A DNA stretch of 64,000 nucleotides from contig NZ_CABVPP010000016.1 in assembly GCF_902499075.1 (NCBI RefSeq), positions 1 to 64,000 on the forward strand, read 5' to 3'. The stretch is from Burkholderia pseudomultivorans. GTDB taxonomy: Bacteria > Pseudomonadota > Gammaproteobacteria > Burkholderiales > Burkholderiaceae. The translations under genes were made by a program, and so were the position numbers. The notes under the pieces were generated by a model. The model was not told where the DNA came from. It was given only the letters and a program-made list of their open reading frames with translations, and ran no database searches. Positions 15,946 to 25,175 of the stretch are shown here, one piece after another (the stretch's first letter is position 1; each line of letters starts with the position of its first letter).

Positions 15946-17340
15946 ATGAGCCAGCCGACGCCTACTCCCTTCAGCGCGCTGCCGCTGACGCCCGCCGCGC
16001 TCGCCAATCTCGCTCAGCTCGGCTACGTCGACATGACGCCGATCCAGGCCGCGAGCCTGCCGATCGCGCTCGCCGGCCACGACCTGATCGCGCAGGCGAA
16101 GACGGGTAGCGGCAAGACCGCCGCGTTCTCGCTCGCGCTGCTGGCGCGCCTCGACACGCGCCGCTTCGACGTGCAGGCGATGGTGCTGTGCCCGACGCGC
16201 GAACTCGCGGACCAGGTCGCGCAGGAAGTGCGCCGCCTTGCGCGCGCCGAGGAAAACGTGAAAGTGCTGACGCTGTGCGGCGGCACGCCGATGCGTCCGC
16301 AGGCGCAGAGCCTCGAGCACGGCGCGCACATCGTGGTCGGCACGCCGGGCCGCATCATGGATCACCTCGATCGCGGCAACCTCACGCTCGATGCGCTGAA
16401 TACGCTGGTGCTCGACGAAGCCGACCGGATGCTCGACATGGGCTTCTTCGACGACATCGCGAAAGTCGCGCGCCTGTGCCCGCCGACGCGCCAGACGCTG
16501 CTGTTCTCGGCGACCTATCCGGACGGCATCGCGAAGCTGAGCCAGCAGTTCCTGCGCAACCCGAAGGAAGTGAAGCTCGAAGAGCGCCACGACGACAGCA
16601 AGATCCGCCAGCGCTTCTACGAAGTGACCGAGACCGAGCGGCTGCATGCGGTCGGCCAGTTGCTGAATCACTACCGGCCGGTCAGCACGATTGCGTTCTG
16701 CAACACGAAGCAGCAGTGCCGCGATCTGCTCGACGTGCTGCACGCGCAGGGCTTTCATGCGCTTGCGCTGCACGGCGAGCTCGACCAGCGCGAGCGCGAC
16801 CAGGTGCTGATCCAGTTCGCGAACCGCAGCTGCTCGGTGCTCGTCGCGACCGACGTCGCCGCGCGCGGGCTCGACATCGCGCAGCTCGAAGCGGTGATCA
16901 ACGTCGACGTGACGCCCGACCCCGAGGTGCACGTGCACCGCATCGGCCGCACCGGCCGCGCCGATCAGGAAGGCTGGGCGCTGAGCCTCGCGAGCATGGA
17001 CGAGATGGGGCGCGTCGGCGCGATCGAGCAGGCGCAGAAGCGCGACGTCGAATGGCATCCGCTCGCCGAGCTGAAGCCGGCCAGCGACCAGACGCTGCTG
17101 CCGCCGATGGAAACGCTGCAGATCCTCGGCGGTCGCAAGGACAAGATCCGCCCGGGCGACGTGCTCGGCGCGCTGACCGGCGATGCGGGCTTCAGCGGGT
17201 CGCAGATCGGCAAGATCAACGTGACCGAGTTCTCGACCTACGTCGCGGTCGAGCGCGGCATCGCGCACGATGCGCTGCGCAAGCTCAACGCGGGGAAGAT
17301 CAAGGGCAAGCGCGTGAAGGTCCGGCTGATGGACGAATGA
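15946..17340 (+). CDS. dbpA: ATP-dependent RNA helicase DbpA
   Basis: A 464-residue DEAD-box helicase. All core motifs are present: Q motif near TPIQ, Walker A AKTGSGKT (about 51-58), PTRELA, GTPGR, DEAD in VLDEADRMLDMGF, SAT, then ARGLDI and HRIGRTGR in the second RecA domain. The C-terminal domain of about 75 residues (LPPMETLQILGGRKDKIRPGD onward) is the DbpA-specific RNA-binding module that targets the enzyme to hairpin 92 of 23S rRNA for large-subunit assembly. It follows the zinc-ribbon gene with one base between them. Confidence 0.95.
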   Translation: MSQPTPTPFSALPLTPAALANLAQLGYVDMTPIQAASLPIALAGHDLIAQAKTGSGKTAAFSLALLARLDTRRFDVQAMVLCPTRELADQVAQEVRRLARAEENVKVLTLCGGTPMRPQAQSLEHGAHIVVGTPGRIMDHLDRGNLTLDALNTLVLDEADRMLDMGFFDDIAKVARLCPPTRQTLLFSATYPDGIAKLSQQFLRNPKEVKLEERHDDSKIRQRFYEVTETERLHAVGQLLNHYRPVSTIAFCNTKQQCRDLLDVLHAQGFHALALHGELDQRERDQVLIQFANRSCSVLVATDVAARGLDIAQLEAVINVDVTPDPEVHVHRIGRTGRADQEGWALSLASMDEMGRVGAIEQAQKRDVEWHPLAELKPASDQTLLPPMETLQILGGRKDKIRPGDVLGALTGDAGFSGSQIGKINVTEFSTYVAVERGIAHDALRKLNAGKIKGKRVKVRLMDE

Positions 17341-17376
17341 CGCCGACGCGCGCCGTATGAGCGCCCGCTGCGGCGC

Positions 17377-18261
17377 TTACGCGGCGCGCTCGCCCAGCAT
17401 CGCCAGATACCGCGCCACCGCCCCCCACTCCCCGCCGATCCGGCTCAGCGCGACGAGCTCCGATCGCGGCCCGCCCTTCCCGAGTTTCCGATAGACGACG
17501 TTCGGCGCCGCGATCCGGCTCAGCGGCGCCGGCGCGAGCGCCACGCCGAGGCCCGCGCCCGTCAGCGCCAGCACCGACAGCGTGCTGCTCACCTTGTGCG
17601 CGACGCGCGGCGCGCGGCCGAGCACCTGCCGCAGGACCGCCAGCTGCCCTTCGTCGTCGCCGTCGGCCGCATAGAGGATGAACGGCTCGTCCATCAGCGC
17701 TGCAATCGGCACCGTGCGCCGCTTCGCGAGCGGATGCCGGTCGCTCATCACCACCTGCCACGACCAGCTGCCGACCGTTCGCACCGACAGCTTCGCATCG
17801 AAGGCCGTGCCGAACGCCGGGCAATAGCCGATGTCGAGCCGGCCCGCGAGGATCGCGTCCTGCTGCGCGGCAGGCGCCATTTCGTGCAGTTCGAGCGCCA
17901 CGCCCGGCCAGGCCGCATGAAACGCGATCAGGTCGTCGGACAGCCGTCCCGTCGCGACCGCGTTGCCGACGAAGCCGATCCGCACCAAGCCCGTCTCGCC
18001 GCGCGCGGCACGCTGGATCAGCGTCTTCGCGCGCTCGGCCTGCTCGAGCGTGCGCCGCGCCTCGATCACCAGCAGCCGGCCGGCATCCGTCAGCATCACC
18101 TTGCGCGTGCTGCGCACGAACAGCGCCGTGCCCAGCTCGTCTTCGAGCGCGCGGATCTGCACGCTGAGCGCGGGCTGCACGATATGCAGCCGCTCCGCCG
18201 CACGGCCGAAATGCCCTTCCTCGGCAACCGCGAGGAAGTAGCGCAAGTGTCGAAGATCCAT
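17377..18261 (-). CDS. LysR-family regulator of the divergent amidohydrolase
   Basis: A 294-residue LysR-type regulator. The winged helix-turn-helix occupies about residues 1-60 (LRHLRYFLAVAEEGHFGRAAERL) and an effector-binding domain of the periplasmic-protein fold fills the rest. It is divergent from the amidohydrolase gene across 123 bases that contain an ATTGAT-N11-ATCAAT site, the standard T-N11-A form for this family. Its inducer is probably the substrate or product of that enzyme. Confidence 0.92.
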   Translation of the reverse strand: MDLRHLRYFLAVAEEGHFGRAAERLHIVQPALSVQIRALEDELGTALFVRSTRKVMLTDAGRLLVIEARRTLEQAERAKTLIQRAARGETGLVRIGFVGNAVATGRLSDDLIAFHAAWPGVALELHEMAPAAQQDAILAGRLDIGYCPAFGTAFDAKLSVRTVGSWSWQVVMSDRHPLAKRRTVPIAALMDEPFILYAADGDDEGQLAVLRQVLGRAPRVAHKVSSTLSVLALTGAGLGVALAPAPLSRIAAPNVVYRKLGKGGPRSELVALSRIGGEWGAVARYLAMLGERAA

Positions 18262-18268
18262 ACGCCCG

Positions 18269-18291
18269 ATTGATCACGTAAAACAATCAAT
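18269..18291. promoter_or_regulatory. LysR-type operator ATTGAT-N11-ATCAAT
   Basis: Perfect six-base inverted arms at 18269-18274 and 18286-18291 with eleven bases between. It starts eight bases upstream of the LysR gene and about 95 bases before the divergent amidohydrolase, the expected place for an autoregulatory and activating site. Confidence 0.65.
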
Positions 18292-18384
18292 CCTGAAATT
18301 TAATCTATTGGATCGAAAAATCAACCGCGCGCATGCTGTCGATCGAGCGCTGCAACGCAGCCCGTTTTTCACAGGAGCCGAATC

Positions 18385-19335
18385 ATGACCGACCGTCACC
18401 GCATCGATGTTCACCAGCATGTCGTGCCGCCGTTCTGGGCCGACGCACTGCCGGCGCACGGCGGCGATCCGTCCGGCTGGCGCAGCCCGGCCTGGCGCCC
18501 GGAAAGCGCGCTGGCCTTCATGGATTCGCTGGAGATCCAGACCGGCGTGCTGTCGCTGACGGCGCCCGGCGTGCAGGGCTGGGGCGGCAGCGCCAAGCGC
18601 GACATGGCCCGCCGCATCAACGAATACGCGGCCGGCCTCGTCGTGCAATGGCCGACCCGCTTCGGCAATTTCGCGATGCTGCCGCTGCCCGACGTCGACG
18701 GCACGCTGGCCGAGATCGACCACGCGTTCGACGCGCTGAACGCCGACGGCGTCGTGCTGCTCAGCAACTACGGCGGCACGTATCTCGGCGATCCGGCGTT
18801 CGAACCCGTGTGGGCCGCGCTCGACCGCCGCCGCGCGGTCGTGTTCATCCACCCGGCGAAGCCCGCGATCGACGTGCTGCCCGGCATGCCCGGCCCGCTG
18901 CTCGACTATCCGTTCGACACGACCCGCACGGCGCTGCAACTGGTGCTCAACGGCGTGGTCGCGCGCTACCCGAACGTGCGCATCATCCTGTCGCATGCCG
19001 GCGGCTTCCTGCCGTACGCCGCGTACCGTTTCGCCGAACTCGCGCCGGGCGTGCGCGACGACGTGCCGGACCGCGACGGGCTGCTCGACCTGCTGCGCCG
19101 GTTCTACTTCGATACCGCGCTGTCGGCGCCGTCCGCGCTGCCCAGCCTCGCCGCGTTCGCCCAGCCCGATCGCGTGCTGTACGGCAGCGATTTCCCGTAT
19201 GCGCCGGCGTCCGTCGGCACGTCGTTCACCGCTGCGCTGGACGCGTATCCCGCGCCGGACGCCGACCGGCACGCCGCGATCGACCGCACGAACGCGCTGC
19301 GGCTGTTCCCGCGTCTCGCCGCACTCGCGCGCTGA
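18385..19335 (+). CDS. ACMSD-type amidohydrolase
   Basis: A 316-residue protein of the amidohydrolase-2 family (aminocarboxymuconate-semialdehyde decarboxylase type). The metal-binding start IDVHQHVVPP gives the HxH pair, later ligand positions are FIHPAKP and LSHAGGFLPY, and YGSDFPY supplies the catalytic Asp. Members decarboxylate or hydrolyse ring-cleavage or aromatic acid intermediates such as aminocarboxymuconate semialdehyde or hydroxybenzoates. AGGAG precedes the ATG. It is divergently paired with a LysR gene. The exact substrate is unknown, though the aromatic catabolic setting fits. Confidence 0.85.
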   Translation: MTDRHRIDVHQHVVPPFWADALPAHGGDPSGWRSPAWRPESALAFMDSLEIQTGVLSLTAPGVQGWGGSAKRDMARRINEYAAGLVVQWPTRFGNFAMLPLPDVDGTLAEIDHAFDALNADGVVLLSNYGGTYLGDPAFEPVWAALDRRRAVVFIHPAKPAIDVLPGMPGPLLDYPFDTTRTALQLVLNGVVARYPNVRIILSHAGGFLPYAAYRFAELAPGVRDDVPDRDGLLDLLRRFYFDTALSAPSALPSLAAFAQPDRVLYGSDFPYAPASVGTSFTAALDAYPAPDADRHAAIDRTNALRLFPRLAALAR

Positions 19336-19359
19336 CGCAACGACGCGACAACGCGCAAC

Positions 19360-19387
19360 GTGACGCCCGCCGCAACGGCGGCGTCAC
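19360..19387. terminator. Hairpin between convergent genes
   Basis: GTGACGCCCGCCG at 19360-19372 pairs with CGGCGGCGTCAC at 19376-19387, with one bulged C and a CAA loop. It lies between the ends of the amidohydrolase and the outer-membrane channel genes and could stop transcripts from both sides. Confidence 0.55.
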
Positions 19388-19414
19388 GCATGCCGCGTCA
19401 ACCACCCGACACCG

Positions 19415-20317
19415 TCAGAACGGGATGACGGCCTTCGCCCACACCGCCTCGCCCGCCGGCCGGTTGCGCACGAAGAACTCCTTCACGACGCGCGCTTCCA
19501 CGCTGATCTTGCTGAACTGGTAGCGAAACCCCGGCCCGATCGCGAACGTCTGCCCGCGAAAGCCGTCGCCGCCGACCGGCTGCCCGTTCTGCATGTCGTC
19601 CGTCGTCTGCTTGACGAAATAGCCCGACAGCCCGACGCGCGCCTTCGGCGTCACCGCATAGCTCGCCGAATAGTCGACATGGAACAGGTTCCCCGAGTGG
19701 TAGTGCGTGTCGTTGTTCGGCGAGTTGAAGCTGTAGGTGATCTTCGCGGACACCTCGACCTTGTCGTTCGGCAGCCACGACACGCCGAATACCGGCCGCG
19801 CGGTGTAGTAGTTCTTGCCGGTGTTCAGCGCCGCATGCATGTCGTACTGGCCGGTCGGAAACACGAATTCGATCGCGGCCACCGTGCGCAGCGCGCCCGA
19901 GCCCCACGCGATCAGCGCGGGGCTGACGATCAGGTCGCCGAGGTTGGTGCGGTCGAACGATGCGCCGCCCGCATCCAGCGCCAGATGCTCCATCGGCAGC
20001 ACCGCATACGCGCCGTAGCGCCCGCCGAGCACCGACAGGTTCGACATCCAGACCACGCGCGGAATCAGTACGTCCGCGTCGAGCTTGAACCCCGGCACCG
20101 AGCCGTTGCCGTGCGAGTCGTTGAAGCGCGACGCATGGTAGTGCGTGTAGTACAGCAGCCCGTACAGCCCGGCCGGCGGCAGCGCGCCCGCGAAAAACGC
20201 CTCCGCGCCCTCGCCGATCGTATCGCCGCCGCCCTCCGTCGCCGATGCGCCGGTGCTCAACGCGATGCCCGCGCACGCGACGAGCGAGACCGCTCCGAAT
20301 GCAGCCTTTCGTTTCAT
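19415..20317 (-). CDS. Outer-membrane channel, MetA-pathway phenol degradation family
   Basis: A 300-residue predicted outer-membrane barrel of the SphA/Phenol_MetA_deg family. A signal peptide covers about residues 1-26 (ending TGASA), and the mature part is a succession of aromatic, alternating strands such as LYGLLYYTHYHASRF, ending in AVIPF with the terminal Phe typical of outer-membrane proteins. Related genes occur at the ends of aromatic degradation operons and are thought to help hydrophobic substrates enter. Here it lies 121 bases after dmpD on the same strand. The start was placed at MKRKAAF, with GGAG upstream. Whether it shares the dmp transcript is not certain. Confidence 0.8.
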   Translation of the reverse strand: MKRKAAFGAVSLVACAGIALSTGASATEGGGDTIGEGAEAFFAGALPPAGLYGLLYYTHYHASRFNDSHGNGSVPGFKLDADVLIPRVVWMSNLSVLGGRYGAYAVLPMEHLALDAGGASFDRTNLGDLIVSPALIAWGSGALRTVAAIEFVFPTGQYDMHAALNTGKNYYTARPVFGVSWLPNDKVEVSAKITYSFNSPNNDTHYHSGNLFHVDYSASYAVTPKARVGLSGYFVKQTTDDMQNGQPVGGDGFRGQTFAIGPGFRYQFSKISVEARVVKEFFVRNRPAGEAVWAKAVIPF

Positions 20318-20438
20318 CGATGTCTCCAATATTCGTTGTACTGAGTGGATTTCTTATGTCGATTCAGACCAAACCTGCTGCGTTGCCGCCGCGCATCGTC
20401 GAGTCCGACGCATGGCGGCAACGCGTACTGCCGATGCG

Positions 20439-21260
20439 CTACTCGTTGAAATGATCGATGACGAGCCGGTTGAAGCGCGCTGCGTGTTCGATCTGCGTCC
20501 AGTGCCCGCACCGGCCGAACACATGCAGCTGCGCGTTCGGCAGCAGTTCGAGCAGCTTCTGCGAACTCGCGAGCGGAATCACGCGGTCCTCGCGTCCGTG
20601 CACGATCAGCGTGTCGTGCGTCAGCGCGCGCAGCTGCGCCTCGTCGCTCGCGAGTGCATCGACCCAGCGCTGGCGCGGCGCCGGAAACATGTTCGCGAAC
20701 GCCTCCTGGTAGCCGGGCCGCACGCTCGCCTCGTAGCGCAGCTTCGCAAGCTCGTCGTTCACCAGCGTGCGGTCGAACGCGAACACGTCGAGCAGCGCGC
20801 GCATGTTCGCGATCGACGGCGTATAGCCCCACACCGCGTCGAGCCCTTCGGTCAGCGTAAAGCGCGTGCCGGCCGCGCCCATCAGCACCAGTCGGCCGAC
20901 GCGCGCCGGCGCGCGAATCGCGAGCGCGAGCGCCAGCGCGCCGCCGAACGAATTGCCGATCACGTGCGCGCGCTCGACGCCGAGCGCGTCGAGCAGGCCG
21001 AGCGCGTGGTCGACCCAGTTGTCCATCGAATACCGGTAGCCGGCCGGACGTTCGGTCTCGCCGAATCCCGCCATGTCCGGCGCGATCACGCGAAACTGCC
21101 GCGCGAGCGCCGGCATCGTCAGCCGCCAGTTCGCATAGGCCGTCACGCCCGGCCCCGAGCCGTGGATCAGCAGCACGGGCGGCCCGTCGCCGACGTCGTG
21201 ATAGTTCGTGTCGATGCCGCCGGCGACGATCCGGCGGCCGATTTCAGGGTTGATTGACAT
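20439..21260 (-). CDS. dmpD: 2-hydroxymuconic semialdehyde hydrolase
   Basis: A 273-residue alpha/beta hydrolase that cleaves 2-hydroxymuconic semialdehyde (or its methyl analogues) to 2-hydroxypenta-2,4-dienoate and formate. The oxyanion region HGSGPG follows the first strands, the nucleophile elbow is GNSFGG, the acid is in HGREDRV and the catalytic His is in GHWTQIEH. This set and the length match DmpD/XylF. It is the last enzyme gene of the operon, placed after dmpI as in some Burkholderia and Ralstonia clusters rather than between dmpC and dmpE. It serves the hydrolytic branch used for ketone-type ring-cleavage products. Confidence 0.93.
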   Translation of the reverse strand: MSINPEIGRRIVAGGIDTNYHDVGDGPPVLLIHGSGPGVTAYANWRLTMPALARQFRVIAPDMAGFGETERPAGYRYSMDNWVDHALGLLDALGVERAHVIGNSFGGALALALAIRAPARVGRLVLMGAAGTRFTLTEGLDAVWGYTPSIANMRALLDVFAFDRTLVNDELAKLRYEASVRPGYQEAFANMFPAPRQRWVDALASDEAQLRALTHDTLIVHGREDRVIPLASSQKLLELLPNAQLHVFGRCGHWTQIEHAARFNRLVIDHFNE

Positions 21261-21293
21261 GACGCTCCCCAGTCGTTTGTCGCGCGGCGCGCA

Positions 21294-21485
21294 TCAGCGC
21301 CCGCGCCGCTTCGCGCTCTGCCCGCCGATCCCGAAATGCCCTTTCGGCATCTCGGTGATGATCACGCGCACCGATTCGGCCGGTGCATCGAGCGAGCGAT
21401 GAATGGCCTCGGTGACCTCGGCGATCAGGCGTTCCTTCCTGTCGTCGTCGCGGCCCTCGAGGATGTACAGATGAGCAATCGGCAC
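21294..21485 (-). CDS. dmpI: 4-oxalocrotonate tautomerase
   Basis: A 63-residue enzyme that converts 2-hydroxymuconate to 2-oxo-3-hexenedioate. After removal of the initiator Met, Pro1 is the catalytic base, and Arg11, Arg39 and Phe50 all fall at the canonical positions. The start is a GTG preceded by GGGAGG. It is the second step of the dehydrogenase (oxalocrotonate) branch, between DmpC and DmpH, and normally assembles as a hexamer of short subunits. Its small size can cause it to be missed. Confidence 0.96.
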   Translation of the reverse strand: MPIAHLYILEGRDDDRKERLIAEVTEAIHRSLDAPAESVRVIITEMPKGHFGIGGQSAKRRGR

Positions 21486-21513
21486 GATGGCCTCCCGTTT
21501 CGTCGTGTGTCGT

Positions 21514-22302
21514 TCAGATGAAGCGCAGGCCGATCGAGCCGATGTCCTGCACGCGCAGCGTCACGCTGTCGCCGGCCTCGACCGCCACCGCCTCGGTAAT
21601 GCCGCCCGACAGGATCAGGCTGCCGGCCGGAATCGACTCGCCGCGCGCGCCGAGATGGTTCGCGAGCATCGCGATCGCGGCGGCCGGATGCCCGAGCACC
21701 GCCGCGCCGGCGCCGAACGCGACGGGCAGGCCGTTCTTCTCGAGCACGATGCCGAGCGTGCGCAGGTCGACGCCGTCCACCGCAAGCGGGCGCCCGCCCG
21801 CGACGAAGCGCGCGGCCGACGTGTTGTCGGCCACCACGCTCTTCAGGTCGAACTTGAAGTCTCGGTAGCGGCTGTCGATCACCTCGATGCCGGCGACGAC
21901 GAAGTCGGTCGCGGCCAGCACCGCACCGATATGACAGCCCGGCCCCTTCAGCTCGGCCTTCGTGACGAATGCGATCTCGGGCTCCACCTTCGGATGGATC
22001 AGGGCCGACGTGTCGCACTCGCCGCCTTCGGGCAGGTCGTAGACGTCGGTCAGGAAGCCGAACACCGGCGTGTCGACGCCCATCTGGCGCATCTTCGCGT
22101 GCGAGGTCAGCCCGGCCTTGTAGCCGACGATCCGCGCGCCGCGCGCGAGCTGCCGCCGGCGGATCGCATCCTGCACCGCATATGCGTCGTCCCAGTCCAT
22201 CTCCGGATGACGGTCGGTGATCTTGGTCGTGTCGCGCGCGTCGCGCATGCAGTCGTCGAGATGCGCGGCGAGCGCTTCGACGATCTCGGTCGACAGGTTC
22301 AT
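21514..22302 (-). CDS. dmpH: 4-oxalocrotonate decarboxylase
   Basis: A 262-residue member of the fumarylacetoacetase-like/hydratase family, here the decarboxylase that turns 2-oxo-3-hexenedioate into 2-hydroxypenta-2,4-dienoate. It is told apart from DmpE by [14 protein letters not shown] and KVEPEIAFV, and by position between dmpG and dmpI. The Glu/Asp metal site lies in the EPEIAF and IEVIDSRY segments. Its ATG overlaps the dmpG stop by four bases (ATGA). In the Pseudomonas system this protein forms a complex with the hydratase DmpE. Confidence 0.92.
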   Translation of the reverse strand: MNLSTEIVEALAAHLDDCMRDARDTTKITDRHPEMDWDDAYAVQDAIRRRQLARGARIVGYKAGLTSHAKMRQMGVDTPVFGFLTDVYDLPEGGECDTSALIHPKVEPEIAFVTKAELKGPGCHIGAVLAATDFVVAGIEVIDSRYRDFKFDLKSVVADNTSAARFVAGGRPLAVDGVDLRTLGIVLEKNGLPVAFGAGAAVLGHPAAAIAMLANHLGARGESIPAGSLILSGGITEAVAVEAGDSVTLRVQDIGSIGLRFI

Positions 22303-23345
22303 GCGGCCTCCTGCTTTGCGTGCGCCGCGCGCGCCTTCGCGAGCGTCAGCGCGGTGTCCTCGATCATGTCCTCCTGGCCGCCGACCATCCCGCGCCGGCC
22401 CAGCTCGACGAGGATGTCGCGCGCGGGGATCCCGTACTTGTCGCCCGCGCGCTTCGCGAACAGCAGGAACGAGCCGTATACGCCCGCATAGCCGAGCGTC
22501 AGCGCGTCGCGATCGATGCGGATCGGGAAGTCCATCATCGGCACGACGAGGTCCTCGGCGACATCCTGGATCTTCCACACGTCGACGCCGGTCTCGATGC
22601 CCATCCGCTCGCAGACCGCGACGAACACCTCGAGCGGCGTATTGCCCGCGCCCGCGCCGAGCCCGGCCGCCGCGCCGTCGATCCGGTTCGCGCCGGCCTC
22701 GATCGCGGCGATCGAGTTCGCGACACCCATCGCGAGGTTGTGGTGGCCGTGAAAGCCGAGCTCGGTCTCGGGCCGCAGCGCGTCGCGCACCGCGGCGAGG
22801 CGCGCCTTCACGTCGTCGGGCAGCATGTAGCCGGCCGAGTCGGTGATGTAGACGCAGTTCGCGCCGTACGACTCCATCAGCTTCGCCTGCTTCACGAGCC
22901 CTTCAGGGCTGTTCATGTGGCTCATCATCAGGAAGCCGACGGTATCCATGTCGAGCTGGCGCGCCATCGCGATGTGCTGCTCCGACACGTCGGCCTCGGT
23001 GCAGTGCGTCGCGACGCGGATCGTGTGCACGCCGAGTGCATGCGCCTCCTTCAGGTGATCGACGGTGCCGATGCCGGGCAGCAGCAGCGCCGACACCTTC
23101 GCGCGCTCGAGCAGCGGGATCACCGCGCCGAGATAGTCGGCGTCGGTGTGTGCGGGAAAGCCGTAGTTGACCGATGCGCCGCCGAGCCCGTCGCCGTGCG
23201 TGACCTCGATCAGCGGCACGCCGGCCGCGTCGAGCCCGGCCGCGATCGAGCGCATCTGGTCGAGCGTCATCTGGTGACGCTTCGGGTGCATGCCGTCACG
23301 CAGCGTCATGTCGTGGACGGTGATTCGCCTGCCTTTGAGATTCAT
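22299..23345 (-). CDS. dmpG: 4-hydroxy-2-oxovalerate aldolase
   Basis: A 348-residue metal-dependent aldolase that splits 4-hydroxy-2-oxovalerate into pyruvate and acetaldehyde. The TIM-barrel opening [13 protein letters not shown] supplies the catalytic Arg16, metal ligand Asp17 and His20; the later metal ligands are in [11 protein letters not shown]. The C-terminal helical domain binds the dehydrogenase DmpF, and acetaldehyde is passed through an internal channel without release. The gene follows dmpF by 55 bases and is coupled to dmpH by ATGA. Confidence 0.96.
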   Translation of the reverse strand: MNLKGRRITVHDMTLRDGMHPKRHQMTLDQMRSIAAGLDAAGVPLIEVTHGDGLGGASVNYGFPAHTDADYLGAVIPLLERAKVSALLLPGIGTVDHLKEAHALGVHTIRVATHCTEADVSEQHIAMARQLDMDTVGFLMMSHMNSPEGLVKQAKLMESYGANCVYITDSAGYMLPDDVKARLAAVRDALRPETELGFHGHHNLAMGVANSIAAIEAGANRIDGAAAGLGAGAGNTPLEVFVAVCERMGIETGVDVWKIQDVAEDLVVPMMDFPIRIDRDALTLGYAGVYGSFLLFAKRAGDKYGIPARDILVELGRRGMVGGQEDMIEDTALTLAKARAAHAKQEAA

Positions 23346-23400
23346 TGCCGTTCCTTGTTCGTCCGTGGGTTCGAAATTCGCGGGCGCGCCGCGGCGCGCG

Positions 23401-24324
23401 TCACGCGGTGGCCGGCGCGGCCGGCGCGAGCACGAGGCGGCCGGCCAGCAGCTCGTCGGCGAACATCTCGGCGGTGCGCGCGGCGGCGGCCGTCATGATG
23501 TCGAGGTTGCCCGCGTATTTCGGCAGGTAGTCGCCGAGGCCTTCGACCTCGAGATACACCGACACGCGCCGGCCATCGAACACCGGGCCGTTGACGAGCC
23601 GGTAGCCGGGCACGTAGCGCTGTACGTCGGCGATCATCGCGTGCACCGATTCGACGATGCGCGTCTCGTCGGGCGCGTCCTCGGTCAGGCAGTGCACGGT
23701 GTCGCGCATGATCAGCGGCGGCTCGGCCGGGTTGATCACGATGATCGCCTTGCCCTGCTTCGCGCCGCCGACCTGCGCGACGGCCGCCGCCGTGGTGCGC
23801 GTGAATTCGTCGATGTTGCGGCGCGTGCCGGGGCCGACCGACCTCGACGACACGGTCGCGACGATCTCGCCGTACGCGACCGGCTGCACGCGCGAGATCG
23901 CGCGCACCATCGGAATCGTGGCCTGGCCGCCGCAGGTGACCATGTTCACGTTCATCTCGCCGGAGCCGATGTGGTCCTTCAGGTTCACGGGCGGCACGCA
24001 GTACGGGCCGATCGCGGCCGGCGTCAGGTCGATCATCAGCACGCCGAGCGCATTCAGCTTGCGGCTGTTCTCGGCATGCACGTACGCGCTCGTCGCGTCG
24101 AACGCGATCTGCACGCCGTCGGCCCGCACGTGCGGCAGCAGGCCGTCGACGCCGTCCGCGGTGGTTTTCAGGCCAAGCTCGCGGGCGCGCTTCAGGCCGT
24201 CGGAATCGGGATCGATGCCGACCATCCACACGGGTTCGAGCACGGGGCTGCGCATCAGTTTGGCGAGCAGGTCGGTGCCGATATTGCCGGGGCCGATCAG
24301 CGCGCAACGGATTTTCCGGGTCAT
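23401..24324 (-). CDS. dmpF: Acylating acetaldehyde dehydrogenase
   Basis: A 307-residue enzyme that oxidises acetaldehyde to acetyl-CoA with NAD and CoA. The Rossmann motif is [12 protein letters not shown] at about 8-19, and the nucleophile is the Cys in [10 protein letters not shown] near residue 130. It works as a complex with the aldolase DmpG, the next gene. The ribosome site is weak, so translation probably depends partly on upstream coupling. Length is typical for the family. Confidence 0.96.
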   Translation of the reverse strand: MTRKIRCALIGPGNIGTDLLAKLMRSPVLEPVWMVGIDPDSDGLKRARELGLKTTADGVDGLLPHVRADGVQIAFDATSAYVHAENSRKLNALGVLMIDLTPAAIGPYCVPPVNLKDHIGSGEMNVNMVTCGGQATIPMVRAISRVQPVAYGEIVATVSSRSVGPGTRRNIDEFTRTTAAAVAQVGGAKQGKAIIVINPAEPPLIMRDTVHCLTEDAPDETRIVESVHAMIADVQRYVPGYRLVNGPVFDGRRVSVYLEVEGLGDYLPKYAGNLDIMTAAAARTAEMFADELLAGRLVLAPAAPATA

Positions 24325-24364
24325 GGGGAAGTCCTTGTTTGCCAGTGAATGAGAACGGCGCCGC

Positions 24365-25147
24365 TCACGCGAACCGCACCGAGCACGCGCCGATCCCGCC
24401 GATCGACACGCGGAAGTTGTCGCCGGGGCCGACCGGCGCCATCGCGGCGAGCGCACCCGACAGGATCACTTCGCCGGCCCGCAGCGCGATGCCGTGGCGG
24501 CCGAGCGTGTTGGCGAGCCACGCGACGGCGTTCACCGGCGAGCCGAGCGCCGCCGCGCCCGCGCCCGTGCCGATCACGTCGCCGTTCTTCTCGAGCACCA
24601 TCCCGCAGGTCGCGAGGTCGACGCTGCGCGTGCTCACCGCCTTGTCGCCGAGCACGAACACGCCGCACGACGCGTTGTCCGCGACGGTGTCGCCGATCCG
24701 GATCTTCCAGTCGCGGATCCGCGAATCGACGATCTCGAAGCACGGCATCACGCATTCGGTCGCGGCCAGCACCATCGCGTTCGTCACGCCGGGGCCGAGC
24801 AGGTCGCGCTTCAGCACGAACGCGATCTCGCCTTCCGCCTTCGGCTGGATCAGCGTGTCGAGCGCAATGCATTCGCCTTCGCCGTACACCATCCCCGACA
24901 GCAAGTAGCCGAAATCGGGCTGGTACACGCCGAGCATGTCCATCACGGCCTTCGACGTGACGCCGATCTTCTTGCCGATGACGGTCTCGCCCGCTTCCGT
25001 GCGGCGCTGCACGAAGCGCTGCTGGATCCGGTAGGCGTCGTCGACCGACAGGTCTTCGTGCTGCGACGTCAGCGGCGCGACGGGCGTACGCGACGTCATC
25101 GCGTCGTACAGCCGGTCGCCCAGCGTGGTGATCAACGTGGAGTCCAT
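24365..25147 (-). CDS. dmpE: 2-oxopent-4-enoate hydratase
   Basis: A 260-residue hydratase that adds water to 2-hydroxypenta-2,4-dienoate, giving 4-hydroxy-2-oxovalerate for DmpG. It is homologous to DmpH but carries the hydratase-type segments [15 protein letters not shown] and [12 protein letters not shown]. The start [10 protein letters not shown] gives the family length and has a site AGGAAG-like stretch upstream. Its position right after dmpC matches the CF600 order C-E-F-G-H-I if dmpD is discounted. Confidence 0.92.
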   Translation of the reverse strand: MDSTLITTLGDRLYDAMTSRTPVAPLTSQHEDLSVDDAYRIQQRFVQRRTEAGETVIGKKIGVTSKAVMDMLGVYQPDFGYLLSGMVYGEGECIALDTLIQPKAEGEIAFVLKRDLLGPGVTNAMVLAATECVMPCFEIVDSRIRDWKIRIGDTVADNASCGVFVLGDKAVSTRSVDLATCGMVLEKNGDVIGTGAGAAALGSPVNAVAWLANTLGRHGIALRAGEVILSGALAAMAPVGPGDNFRVSIGGIGACSVRFA

Positions 25148-25175
25148 ATGAATCTTCCGGTCAGGAGGAAAGGGA

